Assembly (NCBI GenBank): GCA_029261835.1
Contig: JAJDAO010000102.1
Span: 59,838 to 123,837, forward strand
Direction of reading: 5' to 3'
Source: Deltaproteobacteria bacterium
GTDB taxonomy: Bacteria > Myxococcota_A > UBA9160 > UBA4427
DNA length: 64,000 nt
This document shows positions 63,040-64,000 of this stretch, one piece after another. Under the pieces are notes generated by a model. It did not search any database. It worked only from the letters and a program-made list of their open reading frames with translations, and was not told the origin of the DNA. Each line of letters begins with the position of its first letter. The first letter of the stretch is position 1. A program made the position numbers and the translations under genes.

Positions 63040-63963
63040 ATGGCAAACGTGGAAGAGACAGAAACGGTTCAGTTCTCATCGCTGGATTCGGGCGATACGG
63101 GCGAACGCGTGGCCTTCCTGATCGTGATTCGCGGGCCAGAACTCGGCCGGCGTTTTCCGCTCTCCACCCGGCGGGCGGTGCTCGGGCGCTCGGCAGAAGT
63201 CGAGATCTGCATTCCGGATCCGTCCCTTTCGCGTCGACATTGTGAGCTCAGCTGCGCGGTTGAGGGCGGGCAGTCGAGATTCGAGCTGCGCGACGTTGGT
63301 TCCACGAACGGCACCTTCGTCAACGGTGCGCGTGTGCATGAGCATGTGCTGGAGAATGGCGATCGGATCGGTGTTGGGGAAGTGGTTCTCAAGTTCAGCC
63401 TGCTCGACGCACTCGAGCAGAGCTTCCATCAGGAGGTTCGCCAGCGCATGCGCCGCGATCACCTCACGGGCCTGCTCAACCTGACGACCTTCTATGCGGA
63501 GCTCGACCGCGCATTGGCACAGTCGCGGCGCGATGGCGGGTCGATCGGGCTCTTGATGCTCGACGTCGACGGCCTCAAGCGGGTCAACGACACACACGGT
63601 CACTTGTTGGGCGCGGAGGTGGTGCGCCAGGTCGGGCGCTGCCTGCACGAGAACGTAGAGCCAGTTGGGGGTGTGTCGGCCCTGTACGGGGGCGATGAAT
63701 TCATCGCGTACCTGCCCGGCAAGAGCGGGCGCGAGTCCGTGGAGGTCGCCGAGGCGGTGCGCTCGCAGGTCGAGGCGACCGAGATCGGTGACTCGCAGGG
63801 CGTCACCGTCCACGTGAGCGTCTGTATCGGGGTGGCGGAGTATGCGCGCGACGCTAAGGAGCGCAGCCTGCTGGTGAGCTACGCCGACGAAGCGCTCTAT
63901 GCCGCCAAGCGATCGGGCCGGAATCGGGTGATCTCGTTCAGCCGCGCGCTGATCGGGGGATGA
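63040..63963 (+). CDS. FHA-GGDEF diguanylate cyclase
   Basis: About 307 residues. The FHA domain (about 25-115) has GRSAEVEICIPDPSLSRRHCEL and DVGSTNGTFVNG, the phosphothreonine-binding loops. The GGDEF domain (about 140-300) has RDHLTGLLNLTTFYAEL, LDVDGLKRVNDTHGH and the intact YGGDEFIAYL active site. It should make c-di-GMP under control of a phosphorylated partner. ATG at 63040 is chosen because FHA follows soon; its ribosome site is weak and a longer form from 62905 is possible. Confidence 0.9.
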   Translation: MANVEETETVQFSSLDSGDTGERVAFLIVIRGPELGRRFPLSTRRAVLGRSAEVEICIPDPSLSRRHCELSCAVEGGQSRFELRDVGSTNGTFVNGARVHEHVLENGDRIGVGEVVLKFSLLDALEQSFHQEVRQRMRRDHLTGLLNLTTFYAELDRALAQSRRDGGSIGLLMLDVDGLKRVNDTHGHLLGAEVVRQVGRCLHENVEPVGGVSALYGGDEFIAYLPGKSGRESVEVAEAVRSQVEATEIGDSQGVTVHVSVCIGVAEYARDAKERSLLVSYADEALYAAKRSGRNRVISFSRALIGG

Positions 63964-64000
63964 GTGCGAGGCGCTGGCTCGCCCGATCGATCCGGAGTGC

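Noticed and set aside
1..64000. tRNA, rRNA, integrase or transposase genes
   Set aside because: None could be recognised by motif on either strand, so no integrated island border is claimed.

Overview
The window is one continuous, GC-rich, gene-dense bacterial segment with no rRNA, tRNA, CRISPR array, transposase or phage gene that I could recognise. Several features point to a deltaproteobacterial-type organism in the broad sense (Myxococcota, Desulfobacterota or Binatota): many exosortase-type C-terminal sorting signals (PEP-CTERM and LPPTG-like), a Myxococcus-type Cys-rich repeat, an F420-type LLM oxidoreductase, a glycyl-radical enzyme, an arsM gene and an hgcAB pair. This placement is inferred from gene content, not from a phylogenetic marker.

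Layout. 0-5.3 kb: a 5'-truncated ketol-acid reductoisomerase, a PEP-CTERM protein, and a chain of small genes joined by GTGA/ATGA overlaps, divergent from a TetR regulator. 5.3-6.6 kb: two AhpD/carboxymuconolactone-decarboxylase-like (CMD) domains; the first has an in-frame UGA exactly at the second position of its CxxC motif with a hairpin just downstream, which suggests a selenoprotein. 6.7-11.3 kb: lipid/alcohol metabolism genes (SDR, Fe-ADH, SnoaL-like, two MaoC hydratases) and a YfiR-like protein. 11.5-12.7 kb: arsR-arsM. 12.9-20.7 kb: methyltransferase, serine hydrolase, a second PEP-CTERM protein, thiolase, alpha/beta hydrolase, a caspase-like ORF and pyruvate kinase.

20.7-35.1 kb holds very large secreted surface proteins: a metalloprotease-like protein and two giant paralogues. 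One paralogue has an FG-GAP-type and the other an RCC1-type N-terminal propeller. Both continue into 13 or 9 near-identical ~95-residue repeats, a shared C-terminal domain and a LPPTG/TM/Arg tail. The two paralogues also share a duplicated upstream leader.

35.2-38.7 kb contains hgcA-hgcB (mercury methylation corrinoid protein and ferredoxin), followed by an LLM oxidoreductase and preceded by a TIGR04076-like protein and a DUF2892 protein. A long palindromic MITE-like element lies at 38.9-39.05 kb. 39.1-46.9 kb is a mostly co-directional set: FadR-type regulator, glycyl-radical enzyme, its activase, an FMN-binding protein, a GMC oxidoreductase and a small gluconate-dehydrogenase-subunit-3-like partner. 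47.2-52.9 kb: secreted proteins (DUF1566, two PEP-CTERM, a lipoprotein) and a membrane protein. 53.2-64 kb: P5C dehydrogenase, a second GMC oxidoreductase, SGNH/MBOAT O-acetylation pair, an SMR transporter, a HAD-PlsC fusion next to a WS/DGAT acyltransferase, and an FHA-GGDEF protein.

The most noteworthy items are hgcAB with an unusual N-terminal membrane extension on HgcA, the probable AhpD-like selenoprotein, the paired giant repeat proteins, and the glycyl-radical system of unknown substrate. Functions are read from motifs and recalled family features; no database search was run.
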